Source of the DNA: JBFXEO01 sp050180015
GTDB taxonomy: Bacteria; Bacteroidota; Bacteroidia; Bacteroidales; Tenuifilaceae
DNA: 9,698 bases
Direction of reading: 5' to 3'
Assembly: GCA_050180015.1 (NCBI GenBank)
Contig: JBFXEO010000105.1
Location: forward strand, 1-9,698
Position 1 is the first letter of the stretch. The number at the start of each line of letters is the position of its first letter. The notes under the pieces are model-generated. The model made no database searches. It was not told where the DNA came from and saw only the letters and a program-made list of their open reading frames with translations. Below are positions 1-7,109 of this stretch, in pieces. The position numbers and the translations under genes were made by a program.

Positions 1-228
1 GCGCTCAGGGAGTTCGTTAATACATTTTTCCACTATGCTACGGTCACGAATATCAAAGTTGAGTATTAAAACATCCTTTTTATATTTTACTTCGATCTCT
101 TTTTTTAGCGATTCCAGCTGCTGTAGCCTTCGTCCTGTAATAATTAAGTTAAAGTTGTCCTGAGCCAGACGGAGTGCTGTGGCACGTCCAATTCCCGATG
201 TGGCTCCAGTTATCAATGCAATTCTCAT
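1..228 (-). CDS. Short-chain dehydrogenase/reductase (SDR), N-terminal 76 residues, cut by window edge
   Basis: The minus strand reads from an ATG at 228 to the window edge with no stop. The 76 residues begin a Rossmann fold: a first beta strand, then the glycine motif TGATSGIG at residues 7-14, which is the classical SDR cofactor loop. TGRR at residues 31-34 ends the second strand; basic residues there usually favour NADP(H) over NAD(H). FDIRD at residues 58-62 matches the position where SDRs keep an acidic residue near the adenine ring. The catalytic Ser-Tyr-Lys lie outside the window, so the substrate cannot be named. The overall look is that of the YdfG-like/3-hydroxy acid dehydrogenase branch, but that is only an impression. 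The gene is divergent from purL, and a candidate promoter lies about 80 bp upstream. The family call is firm; the substrate is unknown. Confidence 0.9.
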   Translation of the reverse strand, partial: MRIALITGATSGIGRATALRLAQDNFNLIITGRRLQQLESLKKEIEVKYKKDVLILNFDIRDRSIVEKCINELPER

Positions 229-308
229 ATTTTTAAGTTTTCGTTGTTAAAACAGTAATTGTTAGTTTATTAGAGTTTAATGGATCGCTACTTTTATTTT
301 TGGGGTGG

Positions 309-316
309 CAAACGTA
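309..316 (-). promoter_or_regulatory. Candidate -7 box for the SDR gene
   Basis: Read on the minus strand this is TACGTTTG, an exact match to the Bacteroidota -7 consensus TAnnTTTG, about 80 bp before the SDR start. No TTTG or TTG box is seen at the usual 19-21 bp spacing, so the call rests on the -7 box alone. Confidence 0.4.
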
Positions 317-334
317 AAGTAAAAATACCAATTT

Positions 335-346
335 ATACTATAGTAT
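335..346. repeat. 12-bp perfect palindrome, possible operator
   Basis: ATACTATAGTAT equals its own reverse complement. It lies 18-30 bp upstream of the candidate SDR -7 box, where a -33 region would be, so it could be a binding site for a dimeric regulator. It is AT-rich in an AT-rich gap, and chance is a real alternative. Confidence 0.3.
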
Positions 347-453
347 CGGCTATCTTTTACGCTATTTAAAATTTTTTGTGATTGGATGATTGCGCGTTGG
401 ATGGTTTAACTAAAGAAATTAAATTCCTAAAGAAGTAAACATCATTTGATATT

Positions 454-484
454 CAGCGCATTAGCATCAAACATGCTATGGCTG
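454..484. repeat. Imperfect inverted repeat upstream of purL
   Basis: TAGCAT (462-467) and ATGCTA (473-478) form a 6-bp stem with the 5-nt loop CAAAC. A second 4-bp arm, CAGC (454-457) with GCTG (481-484), pairs outside an internal loop. It sits about 57 bp before the candidate purL -7 box, so it would act as a DNA site rather than as part of the purL leader. Its function is unknown. Confidence 0.3.
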
Positions 485-540
485 TTAATAGATGCTTAAA
501 AAATGACTGGGGCGATTATGGGCATCTTGGTTAATGTTCG

Positions 541-548
541 TATTTTTG
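541..548 (+). promoter_or_regulatory. Candidate -7 box for the purL-menG operon
   Basis: TATTTTTG matches TAnnTTTG exactly and ends 41 bp before the purL ATG, giving a leader of about 35 nt. The only nearby TTG (527-529) is 11 bp upstream, too close for a standard -33 box. Confidence 0.45.
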
Positions 549-589
549 ACACGGAATTAACATTTTCAAATTAAGCAGCAAAAACATAT

Positions 590-2830
590 ATGGCAGAGCA
601 AACAGTTACGGCCGAAACTATTAGGGAGCTAGGCTTACTCCCTGAAGAATTTGAGTTGATAAAAAAGTACATGGGGCGTGAACCAAACTTCACCGAGTTA
701 AGTATTTACTCGGTAATGTGGTCGGAGCACGCCTCGTATAAAAACTCCATTAAATGGTTAAAAACGTTACCGCGCAAGGGTTCGGCCATACTGGCCGAGG
801 CTGGCACTGAAAATGCCGGTTTGGTTGATATTGGCGATGGTATGGCTTGCGCGTTTAAAATAGAATCGCATAACCATCCGTGTGCAGTAGAACCCTACCA
901 GGGAGCTGCAACCGGTGTGGGTGGAATAAACCGCGATATATTTACAATGGGTGCAAGGCCTATTGCTCAGCTCAATTCCTTACGTTTTGGTAGCTTAAAG
1001 TTGGACCGTACGCGCTGGTTAATTAAGGGTGTAGTAAGGGGAATTGGCAATTATGGTAATGCCTTTGGGATACCCGTGCTAGCTGGGGAAACATCTTTCG
1101 ATGATTCTTTTAACATGAACCCCTTGGTAAACGCTATGTCGGTTGGCCTGGTAAAAAAAGATGGCGTTGTATCGGCCATATCAAAAGGAAAGGGGAACCC
1201 AATTTACATAGTTGGTTCATCAACAGGCAAGGATGGTATTCACGGCGCAACATTTGCCTCGGCCAATATTACCGAGGATTCTGCTGAGGATATTCCATCC
1301 ATACAGGTGGGGGATCCGTTTCAGGAGAAAATTCTTCTGGAAGCAACCCAGGAGGTTATTCGTACTGGTGCTTTGGTGGGAATGCAGGACATGGGGGCTG
1401 CCGGAATTATTTGCTCTACTTCCGAGATGTCAGAGAAAGGTGGGCACGGAATGAGAATAGATTTGGATAAAGTCCCCTTGCGCCAGAAAGATATTGAAGC
1501 ATGGGAAATCCTTCTGTCCGAATCGCAGGAGCGTATGCTAATGGTTGTTCACAGGGGCCGCGAGAAGGATGTTGAGGATGTACTCCGGAAATGGGATATT
1601 AGCTATGCCGTAATTGGCGAGGTTACCGAGGGCGATATTCTTGAGTTTTACTTTCACGGAGAACTTGTAGCAAAGGTACCCGCTTCAACCCTGGTATTGG
1701 GCGGTGGTGCTCCTGTTTACGATCGGGAGTATTGTGAGCCGGCTTACTACCGGGAGTACAAAAATTTCGATATTAATAAAATTCCCGAACCGCAGGATTT
1801 AATCGATGTTGCCAGGCAGCTGATTTCGCATCCCAACATAGCTTCAAAACGGTGGGTTTACGAGCAGTACGATACCATGATTGGAACGGGTAATATGGTT
1901 ACCAATTTCCCATCCGATGCCGGAGTTTACAACCTGAAAGGAACCAACAAAGCATTGGTTATGACGGTTGACTGCAACTCTCGTTACGTTAAAGCCGATC
2001 CCGAAGTTGGAACCATGATTGCCGTTGCCGAAGCGGCCAGGAATATAGCTTGCACGGGTGCAAAGCCTTTGGCCATCACCAACTGTCTCAACTTTGGAAA
2101 TCCATATAACCCGGAGGTTTACTGGCAGTTTGTTCATACAATCAAGGGTATGGGCCGGGCCTGCGAAAAGTTTGATACGCCGGTAACCGGCGGTAATGTT
2201 AGCTTTTACAATCAAGCATCAATTGGCGGTAAAGAGGAAGCCGTATTTCCAACCCCAACAATTGGGATGATTGGTATGCTTGAAAATAAAAACCATCACA
2301 CCACGTTGGCCTTCAAGGAAAAGGGACACATGATTTACCTGATTGGCAGATCGTATAACGATATTGCCTCATCGGAGTACCTGTACAGCTACCATGGGGT
2401 TAAGCAATCGCCGGTACCTTACTTCAATTTAGATGAGGAGCACCGTATTCACCAGGCTCTCTTATACTTAATTGAGAAGAATCTTGTACAGTCAGCTCAC
2501 GATGTTTCCGATGGCGGACTTTTCATTGCTTTGCTGGAAAGTGCCATGCCCCGTAACCTTGGGTTTGACATTACTACCGATGCCGAAATTAGAGCCGACG
2601 CCTTTTTGTTCGGAGAGGCACAGGGTAGGATTGTAGTTTCGGTCTCCACATCGCGCGAAACCCATTTTATCGATTACATGGTGGACAACAAGATCCCGTT
2701 CACAGCACTTGGGCATGTAACCAAGTCCGAGATTCGGGTTGATGATGTTTCTTTCGGGTTCATCAGCGATATGAAGCAGGTTTACGATACTGCACTGGAA
2801 TTGCTCATCGCAGGTCAGCCTGTCAGGTAG
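590..2830 (+). CDS. purL: Phosphoribosylformylglycinamidine synthase, small-type PurL subunit
   Basis: PurL converts FGAR, ATP and glutamine-derived ammonia to FGAM, the fourth step of de novo purine synthesis, in the cytoplasm. At 746 residues it is the small type (Bacillus-like, about 740), which lacks a fused glutaminase and works with separate PurQ and PurS. It carries two tandem AIRS-like halves. Visible landmarks are WSEHASYKNS with the family His at residue 46, the ATP/Mg region KIESHNHP (90-97) followed by a Gly-rich stretch to about 122, VGDPFQEK (240-247) and QDMGAAGI (266-273). The second half has VTGGNVSFYN and HDVSDGGLFIAL. The ATG at 590 gives a normal N-terminus, and no Shine-Dalgarno is seen. 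menG follows after 7 bp, so the two are probably co-transcribed. Neither purQ nor purS is in the window. Confidence 0.97.
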   Translation: MAEQTVTAETIRELGLLPEEFELIKKYMGREPNFTELSIYSVMWSEHASYKNSIKWLKTLPRKGSAILAEAGTENAGLVDIGDGMACAFKIESHNHPCAVEPYQGAATGVGGINRDIFTMGARPIAQLNSLRFGSLKLDRTRWLIKGVVRGIGNYGNAFGIPVLAGETSFDDSFNMNPLVNAMSVGLVKKDGVVSAISKGKGNPIYIVGSSTGKDGIHGATFASANITEDSAEDIPSIQVGDPFQEKILLEATQEVIRTGALVGMQDMGAAGIICSTSEMSEKGGHGMRIDLDKVPLRQKDIEAWEILLSESQERMLMVVHRGREKDVEDVLRKWDISYAVIGEVTEGDILEFYFHGELVAKVPASTLVLGGGAPVYDREYCEPAYYREYKNFDINKIPEPQDLIDVARQLISHPNIASKRWVYEQYDTMIGTGNMVTNFPSDAGVYNLKGTNKALVMTVDCNSRYVKADPEVGTMIAVAEAARNIACTGAKPLAITNCLNFGNPYNPEVYWQFVHTIKGMGRACEKFDTPVTGGNVSFYNQASIGGKEEAVFPTPTIGMIGMLENKNHHTTLAFKEKGHMIYLIGRSYNDIASSEYLYSYHGVKQSPVPYFNLDEEHRIHQALLYLIEKNLVQSAHDVSDGGLFIALLESAMPRNLGFDITTDAEIRADAFLFGEAQGRIVVSVSTSRETHFIDYMVDNKIPFTALGHVTKSEIRVDDVSFGFISDMKQVYDTALELLIAGQPVR

Positions 2831-2837
2831 CTCGTTC

Positions 2838-3545
2838 ATGGCTAAAATCAGTAAGAAGAGTGAAAATGTAGAGGCAATGTTTAACGGCATTGCCTCGAAG
2901 TATGATTTGCTAAACCATTTGCTGAGTTTTGGTATCGATAAAAGCTGGCGGAGGCGTTTGGTTAGGCAGCTGGGAAGGCAAAAGCCCGATAAAGTTCTTG
3001 ACGTTGCAACCGGAACTGCCGATTTGGCCATTCAGCTGGCCTACCGGTTACCTTCTGTTTCCATCATCGGAATTGATATTTCGGAAAAAATGCTTCGGAT
3101 TGGAAGGTCGAAGGTGGAGAAACGTGGCATTAGCTCTGTTCGCTTGGTACAGGCAAATTCAATGGAAATACCCTTTGGTGATGGTGCGTTTGATGCGGTC
3201 ATGGTTGCTTTTGGCGTACGAAACTTCGAGGATTTACCCAAAGGACTATCGGAAATTTACAGGGTGTTGAAGACGGGTGGTTGCCTTTACGTTTTAGAAT
3301 TTTCCATTCCCGACAAATTTCCGGTGGCAAATGTTTTTAGATTCTACTTTCGCCGGATTCTGCCCTGGTTTGGGCGAATAGTATCGGGCAGCTACGATGC
3401 CTATACCTACCTGCCCGAATCGGTTGCAACATTTCCCGAAAAGGAAAAATTTTTGGGTATTATGGCGCATGCTGGCTTCAGAGATTGCTCCTACCAACGG
3501 GTTACTTTTGGCATTGCCAGCATTTATGTTGGCTTTAAAATATAG
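2838..3545 (+). CDS. menG: Demethylmenaquinone methyltransferase (MenG/UbiE family)
   Basis: This class I SAM-dependent methyltransferase carries out the last step of menaquinone synthesis, methylating the demethylmenaquinone ring at the cytoplasmic membrane. At 235 residues it has normal family length. The SAM-binding motif I is VLDVATGTAD (53-62), the acidic end of strand 2 is in GIDISEKML (78-86), and FGVRNFED (125-132) and YTYLPESVATFP (189-200) are hallmarks of the UbiE/MenG family. Most Bacteroidota make menaquinone rather than ubiquinone, so menG is the better name than ubiE. It starts 7 bp after purL stops and has no promoter box of its own, so it is probably expressed from the purL promoter. 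porT follows downstream, a neighbourhood I recall from other Bacteroidota such as Porphyromonas. Confidence 0.95.
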   Translation: MAKISKKSENVEAMFNGIASKYDLLNHLLSFGIDKSWRRRLVRQLGRQKPDKVLDVATGTADLAIQLAYRLPSVSIIGIDISEKMLRIGRSKVEKRGISSVRLVQANSMEIPFGDGAFDAVMVAFGVRNFEDLPKGLSEIYRVLKTGGCLYVLEFSIPDKFPVANVFRFYFRRILPWFGRIVSGSYDAYTYLPESVATFPEKEKFLGIMAHAGFRDCSYQRVTFGIASIYVGFKI

Positions 3546-3554
3546 CGGCAGCTA

Positions 3555-3634
3555 TTTAAGTTTTTTTGCTGGATGCCCAAGAGAAAAGGAGGAAGGTTAA
3601 AAGAAGTTGGGGGGGTAAGCCGGAAATATCGGGG
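3555..3634 (+). repeat. Diverged intergenic repeat, copy A (after menG)
   Basis: This segment matches 4616-4680 in collinear blocks: a T-rich start (TTTAAGTTTT), GGATGCC, GAGAAAAG, TTGGGG, CCGGAA and a closing GGGG. Copy A carries about 18 extra bases (GAGGAAGGTTAAAAGAAG) that look like a local imperfect duplication, and a run of seven G at 3609-3615. It begins 9 bp after the menG stop. No open frame is conserved between the copies. Confidence 0.5.
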
Positions 3635-3688
3635 AAATAGGGAATGGGCTCGTGTACATTACCTTGCTGCCGAAATGATTACCGACTG

Positions 3689-3705
3689 TTTACTTCATCA
3701 GTAAA
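3689..3705. repeat. Short hairpin between menG and porT
   Basis: TTTACT (3689-3694) pairs with AGTAAA (3700-3705) around the loop TCATC, and two more outer pairs form if one A is bulged. No T-run follows, so it is a weak terminator candidate for the purL-menG transcript at best. Confidence 0.25.
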
Positions 3706-3765
3706 ACAAAATATTCTGAAAACCTGGCCAAATTTTAATTTCTGTGAAAAAAGTTTAGGCAGTAT

Positions 3766-3780
3766 CGCTTTGGGAAAGCG
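3766..3780. promoter_or_regulatory. Palindrome abutting the porT -7 box, possible operator
   Basis: CGCTTT and AAAGCG are perfect 6-bp arms around GGG, ending exactly where the -7 box TAACTTTG begins at 3781. A protein bound here would contact the core promoter. It is short, so chance cannot be excluded. Confidence 0.3.
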
Positions 3781-3788
3781 TAACTTTG
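3781..3788 (+). promoter_or_regulatory. Candidate -7 box for porT
   Basis: TAACTTTG followed by CA is an exact TAnnTTTG match with a flank typical of Bacteroidota promoters. A poor -33 candidate, TTTA at 3754-3757, lies 23 bp upstream. The box implies transcription starting near 3794, about 60 nt before the proposed TTG start at 3855, and rules out the TTG at 3786 as a translation start if it is real. Confidence 0.5.
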
Positions 3789-3854
3789 CAAGTTTTCACC
3801 CCAAGCAATAAGTTTTGCCCATTTTCGTTTGTTCAAGAGAATATCCCTAAAACG

Positions 3855-4592
3855 TTGAAGCAGATTTTTGTAATAGCATTTCTTCTATTCCAATCGGTAA
3901 CGGTACTTATGGCACAGTACCGTAAGCCCAATATATTAAACGACCCGGATTACGACGTAGGTAACCCTTTGAAATTTGGTTTTTCGCTGGGTATCAATAT
4001 AATGGATTTTGATATAAAGAATAGCAAAAAAACCGAAACCGACCAGGATGGAACTTTTCAGTATTTTGCAGACGTAAGCCACGTAAGCCCGGGGTTGAAT
4101 GTTAATGCAATTTGCGATTTACGCCTTACGGAAAATGTTCACCTGCGATTCCTGCCGGGGTATGCCTTTGGGCAGCGCAACTTAGATTTTTACCGCGTTA
4201 CATCCGATACCATATTCCTGGAAACTACCATGAAAATGGAATCGTCGTACATAGAGTTTCCCCTGAGCATTAAGTACCTTTCGCAGCGAGCCAGCAATAT
4301 AAGGCCTTACCTCATTTTTGGAGGTAACTATAGGATAGACTTGGCTGCGTATAAGCGAATAAAGATTGAAAAGGGGGTGCTGGTCCGTTTGGAAAAATCG
4401 AATTTATACTACGAGGTTGGCTTTGGCATTGATTTTTTCCTAAACTATTTCAAGTTCTCAACCGAAATAAAATGGTCTGGCGGTATTTTGAACGGTCTAT
4501 CGAACGATTATGTTGAGGGTGCCGAAAAGTACCGGAATGCAATAGATAAGCTCCAGTCGAATTTAATTGTAGTGGCATTTCACTTTGAGTAA
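3855..4592 (+). CDS. porT: PorT-like outer-membrane beta-barrel protein (type IX secretion)
   Basis: PorT is an outer-membrane barrel protein needed for type IX secretion and gliding. I chose the in-frame TTG at 3855. It gives 245 residues, about the size of Porphyromonas PorT (near 244), and puts a basic start and hydrophobic core at the N-terminus, a clean signal peptide ending around LMA-Q (residues 17-21). The open frame extends up to a TTG at 3786, but that would add 23 polar residues before the signal peptide and would overlap a promoter box. After the signal, LKFGFSLGINIMDF resembles the PorT family start, and alternating strands continue to a C-terminal aromatic end (VVAFHFE). The position downstream of menG supports the name. 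Alternative: a generic porin-family barrel protein. The family call is good; the exact start is less sure. Confidence 0.82.
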   Translation: MKQIFVIAFLLFQSVTVLMAQYRKPNILNDPDYDVGNPLKFGFSLGINIMDFDIKNSKKTETDQDGTFQYFADVSHVSPGLNVNAICDLRLTENVHLRFLPGYAFGQRNLDFYRVTSDTIFLETTMKMESSYIEFPLSIKYLSQRASNIRPYLIFGGNYRIDLAAYKRIKIEKGVLVRLEKSNLYYEVGFGIDFFLNYFKFSTEIKWSGGILNGLSNDYVEGAEKYRNAIDKLQSNLIVVAFHFE

Positions 4593-4615
4593 ACTTTGCC
4601 AATACTTCCAGGTTG

Positions 4616-4680
4616 TTCAAGTTTTATTGGGATGCCACTTGAGAAAAGTTGGGGTTCAGACCGGAACAATGGTAGCGGGG
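4616..4680 (+). repeat. Diverged intergenic repeat, copy B (after porT)
   Basis: This copy matches 3555-3634 with the same order of blocks: TTCAAGTTTT, GGATGCC, GAGAAAAG, TTGGGG, CCGGAA and GGGG. It lies 23 bp after the porT stop. It also contains TCAAGT (4617-4622) and ACTTGA (4637-4642), a perfect inverted repeat that copy A does not keep, so that hairpin is probably not the conserved feature. Confidence 0.5.
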
Positions 4681-4740
4681 CTTAGTATTTTAGACAAATT
4701 TTTTTACCGTTTTCAATTTCATGAGTGAAACAGGATATTA

Positions 4741-6300
4741 ATGCCGATAGACTTAAATTTAGAGTTATCTCCCGAGCGCGCCGTAGATCCCCCATCAATT
4801 CAAAGGGCCATTGCTACTAAGCTGGGCGTTGCCTCCACCGATGTTGGCCAGTTTGTTGTTACCCGTAAATCTATTGATGCCCGACGGGGTAAGGTAATGA
4901 TAAATCTTGGTGTTCGGGTTTTTGCTCCCCATGAATCAATCACCGGCAATGTGCCGAAGTTTAACTACCGCAATGTAGCAAAGGCCGCACCTGTGGTTGT
5001 CGTGGGGGCAGGGCCTGCAGGGCTTTTTGCGGCATTAAGGTTGATAGAGCTGGGGCTTAGGCCCATTATCGTTGAGCGTGGTAAACCCGTGAGCGAACGC
5101 AAACGCGATATTGCGGCACTTAACAGGGAACATAAGCTTAACCCCGATTCCAACTATGCCTTTGGGGAGGGTGGGGCTGGAACTTTTTCCGATGGAAAAC
5201 TTTATACCCGTTCCAAAAAACGCGGCGACTACAGGAAAATTCTGCATATTCTCTGCAATCATGGCGCAGCACCGGAAATTCTTTACGAGGCTCATCCGCA
5301 TATTGGCACCAACAGGTTACCCGGAATTATCGTAAAAATAAGGGAAACCATTGCAGGTTATGGTGGCGAATTCTTTTTTAATTCCAGGGTTAGCGCATTA
5401 CTGGTGGATGGCGATAAAGTAACGGGAGTAGAACTTACCGATGGGCAAAAAGTTGCAGCAAGGGCTGTAGTTCTGGCAACCGGGCATTCTGCCCGTGATG
5501 TTTACGAGATGCTGCAAAGGCAGGGAATCAGAATTGAGGCCAAACCGTTTGCTATGGGTGTTAGGGTGGAGCATCCTCAACAGCTGATAGATTCTACACA
5601 GTATCATGGTATTCCCCGGAACGAGTACCTTCCTGCTGCCGCCTACACGTTAACCCGGCAGGTTGATGGACGGGGCGTGTACTCATTCTGCATGTGCCCC
5701 GGAGGATTTATTGTACCTGCTGCAACTTCGGTGGGCGAGGTGGTTGTGAACGGTATGTCGCCATCGCTCAGGAATTCCCGCTGGGCCAATTCCGGTATGG
5801 TGGTTGAAATTAGAATGGAAGATTTGGCCGATTATTCTGGCTATGGCGAATTTGCAGGTCTGGAATTCCAGCATCAGCTTGAAGTGTTAGCCCAAAAGCA
5901 TGGGGGCTATGGAGTTCAGGCTCCCGCTCAACGGTTGGTCGATTTTGTCGATGGTCGTTTTTCCCCGAACCTCCCTTTGTGCTCATACAATCCGGGGTTA
6001 AACTCATCGGAAATGAGCAGTTGGCTTCCTCCGCATATCGGTTTACGGTTACAGCAGGGATTTCGGGAGTTTGGGCGAATAATGCGGGGCTTTTTGACCA
6101 ACGAGGCGGTAATTCTGGGCGTCGAGTCTCGAACCTCGTCGCCAATTCGAATACCGCGCAATTCTGAAACTTTGCAGCACGTAACCCTTTCGGGCTTATT
6201 CCCTTCCGGCGAGGGTGCGGGCTATGCCGGGGGGATTGTATCATCCGCTCTCGATGGTTACCGCTGCGCCGATGCGGTGGCCAACTATCTAGCAGGGTAA
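4741..6300 (+). CDS. FAD-dependent dehydrogenase, COG2509 type
   Basis: This is a predicted cytoplasmic flavoprotein oxidoreductase of an uncharacterised but widespread family; its substrate is unknown. The 519 residues start with a domain of about 80 residues before the Rossmann fold, as usual for the family. GAGPAG (89-94) is the FAD dinucleotide-binding loop, with Glu112 in IIVERG positioned to hold the ribose. FGEGGAGTFSDGKL (141-154) is a family signature, ATGHSARD (246-253) is the second FAD contact, and CMCPGG (317-322) is a conserved Cys/Gly loop. The C-terminus (485-519) with GEGAGYAGGI closes the FAD site. The ATG at 4741 is the natural start; a six-codon frame (4721-4741) overlaps it by one base and is probably incidental. 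No TAnnTTTG box is seen in the 148-bp gap after porT, so read-through from porT is possible. Confidence 0.9.
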   Translation: MPIDLNLELSPERAVDPPSIQRAIATKLGVASTDVGQFVVTRKSIDARRGKVMINLGVRVFAPHESITGNVPKFNYRNVAKAAPVVVVGAGPAGLFAALRLIELGLRPIIVERGKPVSERKRDIAALNREHKLNPDSNYAFGEGGAGTFSDGKLYTRSKKRGDYRKILHILCNHGAAPEILYEAHPHIGTNRLPGIIVKIRETIAGYGGEFFFNSRVSALLVDGDKVTGVELTDGQKVAARAVVLATGHSARDVYEMLQRQGIRIEAKPFAMGVRVEHPQQLIDSTQYHGIPRNEYLPAAAYTLTRQVDGRGVYSFCMCPGGFIVPAATSVGEVVVNGMSPSLRNSRWANSGMVVEIRMEDLADYSGYGEFAGLEFQHQLEVLAQKHGGYGVQAPAQRLVDFVDGRFSPNLPLCSYNPGLNSSEMSSWLPPHIGLRLQQGFREFGRIMRGFLTNEAVILGVESRTSSPIRIPRNSETLQHVTLSGLFPSGEGAGYAGGIVSSALDGYRCADAVANYLAG

Positions 6301-6356
6301 CTCATATTTATTTACTTTTCAGAAATTCAAGGGCATCATTTTGTTAGCGGCCAAGT

Positions 6357-7109
6357 TTACCCGCGGCGTTTAAATTCTGAGCAAACAATGGCGGTGGCCA
6401 TGGCCACGTTTAACGATTCTACACTGGTTCTGTCTTTGGCAAAGCTGGGAATATGAATTTTTTGTGTTATGAGCTTTTCAACTTCCGGGTTTATTCCGGT
6501 CCCCTCGTTTCCCATTACTACAATTCCGGTTTGGCTTAAGTTTAGGCTATAGATACTTTCTCCATCCATGAATGTTCCGTAAATAGGGACTTTTTCTGTC
6601 AACTTTTGTAATTCACCGGCTAGGTTACAGTAAATTACTTTTACACGGGTAATTGCACCCATACTGGCCTGCACCACTTTGGGCGAAAAAGCGTCAACGG
6701 TTTCGTTGGAGCAGAGTATGCTATCGATTCCGAACCAATCGGCCAGGCGAATAATTGTCCCCATATTCCCCGGATCCTGAATAGTATCGAGCGCAATGGT
6801 TAGCTGGTGCTCCGCATCAACATCACTCAAATTGTACTCCGGAATTTTAACCACGGCAAGTACCTGCGTTGGAGTGGTAAGTGCGCTAATACTCCCCATT
6901 TCATCGGTGGTAACCTGAAAGCAAAGTTTTGCCTTATCCATCATGGGGTGATACCATTCGGCGGTGTAGTACACCTCTACAACTTTTTGGTCGGAGTATA
7001 GAATTTCATCAACCAGCCTTGGCCCCTCTGCTATAAATAGACCATACTGATACCTGTACTTAGCTATGTGTAGCGAGGTAATTTTTTTTACTATATTTTT
7101 CGAGAGCAT
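6357..7109 (-). CDS. SpoU/TrmH-family RNA 2'-O-ribose methyltransferase
   Basis: This SAM-dependent SPOUT methyltransferase probably modifies rRNA or tRNA at a 2'-OH; the exact target cannot be read from sequence. At 250 residues it has the RlmB-like two-domain plan: an N-terminal L30e-like substrate-binding domain (about 1-95, with GLFIAEGPRLVDE at 23-35) and a C-terminal trefoil-knot domain. The three SpoU motifs are present: motif 1 at 107-127, with PGNMGTIIR holding the family Asn and Arg; motif 2 IVVMGNEGTGI (196-206); and motif 3, IPSF at 220 to SVESLNVAMATAI ending at 241. The ATG at 7109 gives the usual family N-terminus. The gene converges on the COG2509 gene with 56 bp between stops, where I see no obvious hairpin terminator. 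Confidence 0.93.
   Translation of the reverse strand: MLSKNIVKKITSLHIAKYRYQYGLFIAEGPRLVDEILYSDQKVVEVYYTAEWYHPMMDKAKLCFQVTTDEMGSISALTTPTQVLAVVKIPEYNLSDVDAEHQLTIALDTIQDPGNMGTIIRLADWFGIDSILCSNETVDAFSPKVVQASMGAITRVKVIYCNLAGELQKLTEKVPIYGTFMDGESIYSLNLSQTGIVVMGNEGTGINPEVEKLITQKIHIPSFAKDRTSVESLNVAMATAIVCSEFKRRG

Larger units (their letters stand above)
229..589. other. Divergent intergenic gap between SDR and purL
   Basis: This 361-bp AT-rich stretch separates two divergently transcribed genes. I see no open frame with coding character in it. It holds a candidate minus-strand -7 box (309-316), a 12-bp palindrome (335-346), an imperfect hairpin (454-484) and a candidate plus-strand -7 box (541-548). 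I looked for a purine riboswitch ahead of purL and did not find its conserved core. Confidence 0.7.
3546..3854. other. Intergenic gap between menG and porT
   Basis: These 309 bp hold repeat copy A (3555-3634), a small hairpin (3689-3705), a 15-bp palindrome (3766-3780) abutting a promoter box (3781-3788), and the likely porT 5' leader. A longer open frame starts at a TTG at 3786, but that codon is part of the promoter box, so I treat 3786-3854 as untranslated. Confidence 0.5.

Noticed and set aside
295..302. TATTTTTG, a plus-strand -7 match in the left gap
   Set aside because: No gene begins within 280 bp downstream, a better-placed identical box exists at 541-548, and such T-rich matches are expected by chance here.
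229..589. Purine riboswitch upstream of purL
   Set aside because: No three-stem arrangement or conserved purine aptamer core could be found between the -7 box and the ATG; the predicted leader is only about 35 nt.
2492..3031. 179-codon open frame on the minus strand across the purL-menG junction
   Set aside because: Antisense to two strongly supported genes, with no recognisable motifs; a shadow frame.
3786..3854. N-terminal extension of the porT frame from TTG 3786
   Set aside because: The start codon is part of a TAnnTTTG promoter box and the added residues would sit before a complete signal peptide.
4721..4741. Six-codon frame (MSETGY) overlapping the COG2509 start by one base
   Set aside because: Too short and without supporting context; could be a translational-coupling leader but nothing distinguishes it from chance.
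5810..6244. 144-codon open frame on the minus strand inside the COG2509 gene
   Set aside because: Lies wholly opposite conserved FAD-dehydrogenase sequence and has no coding character of its own.
6301..6356. Bidirectional terminator between the convergent genes
   Set aside because: The position calls for one, but I found only a 4-bp GCGG/CCGC pairing and no hairpin with flanking T-runs.
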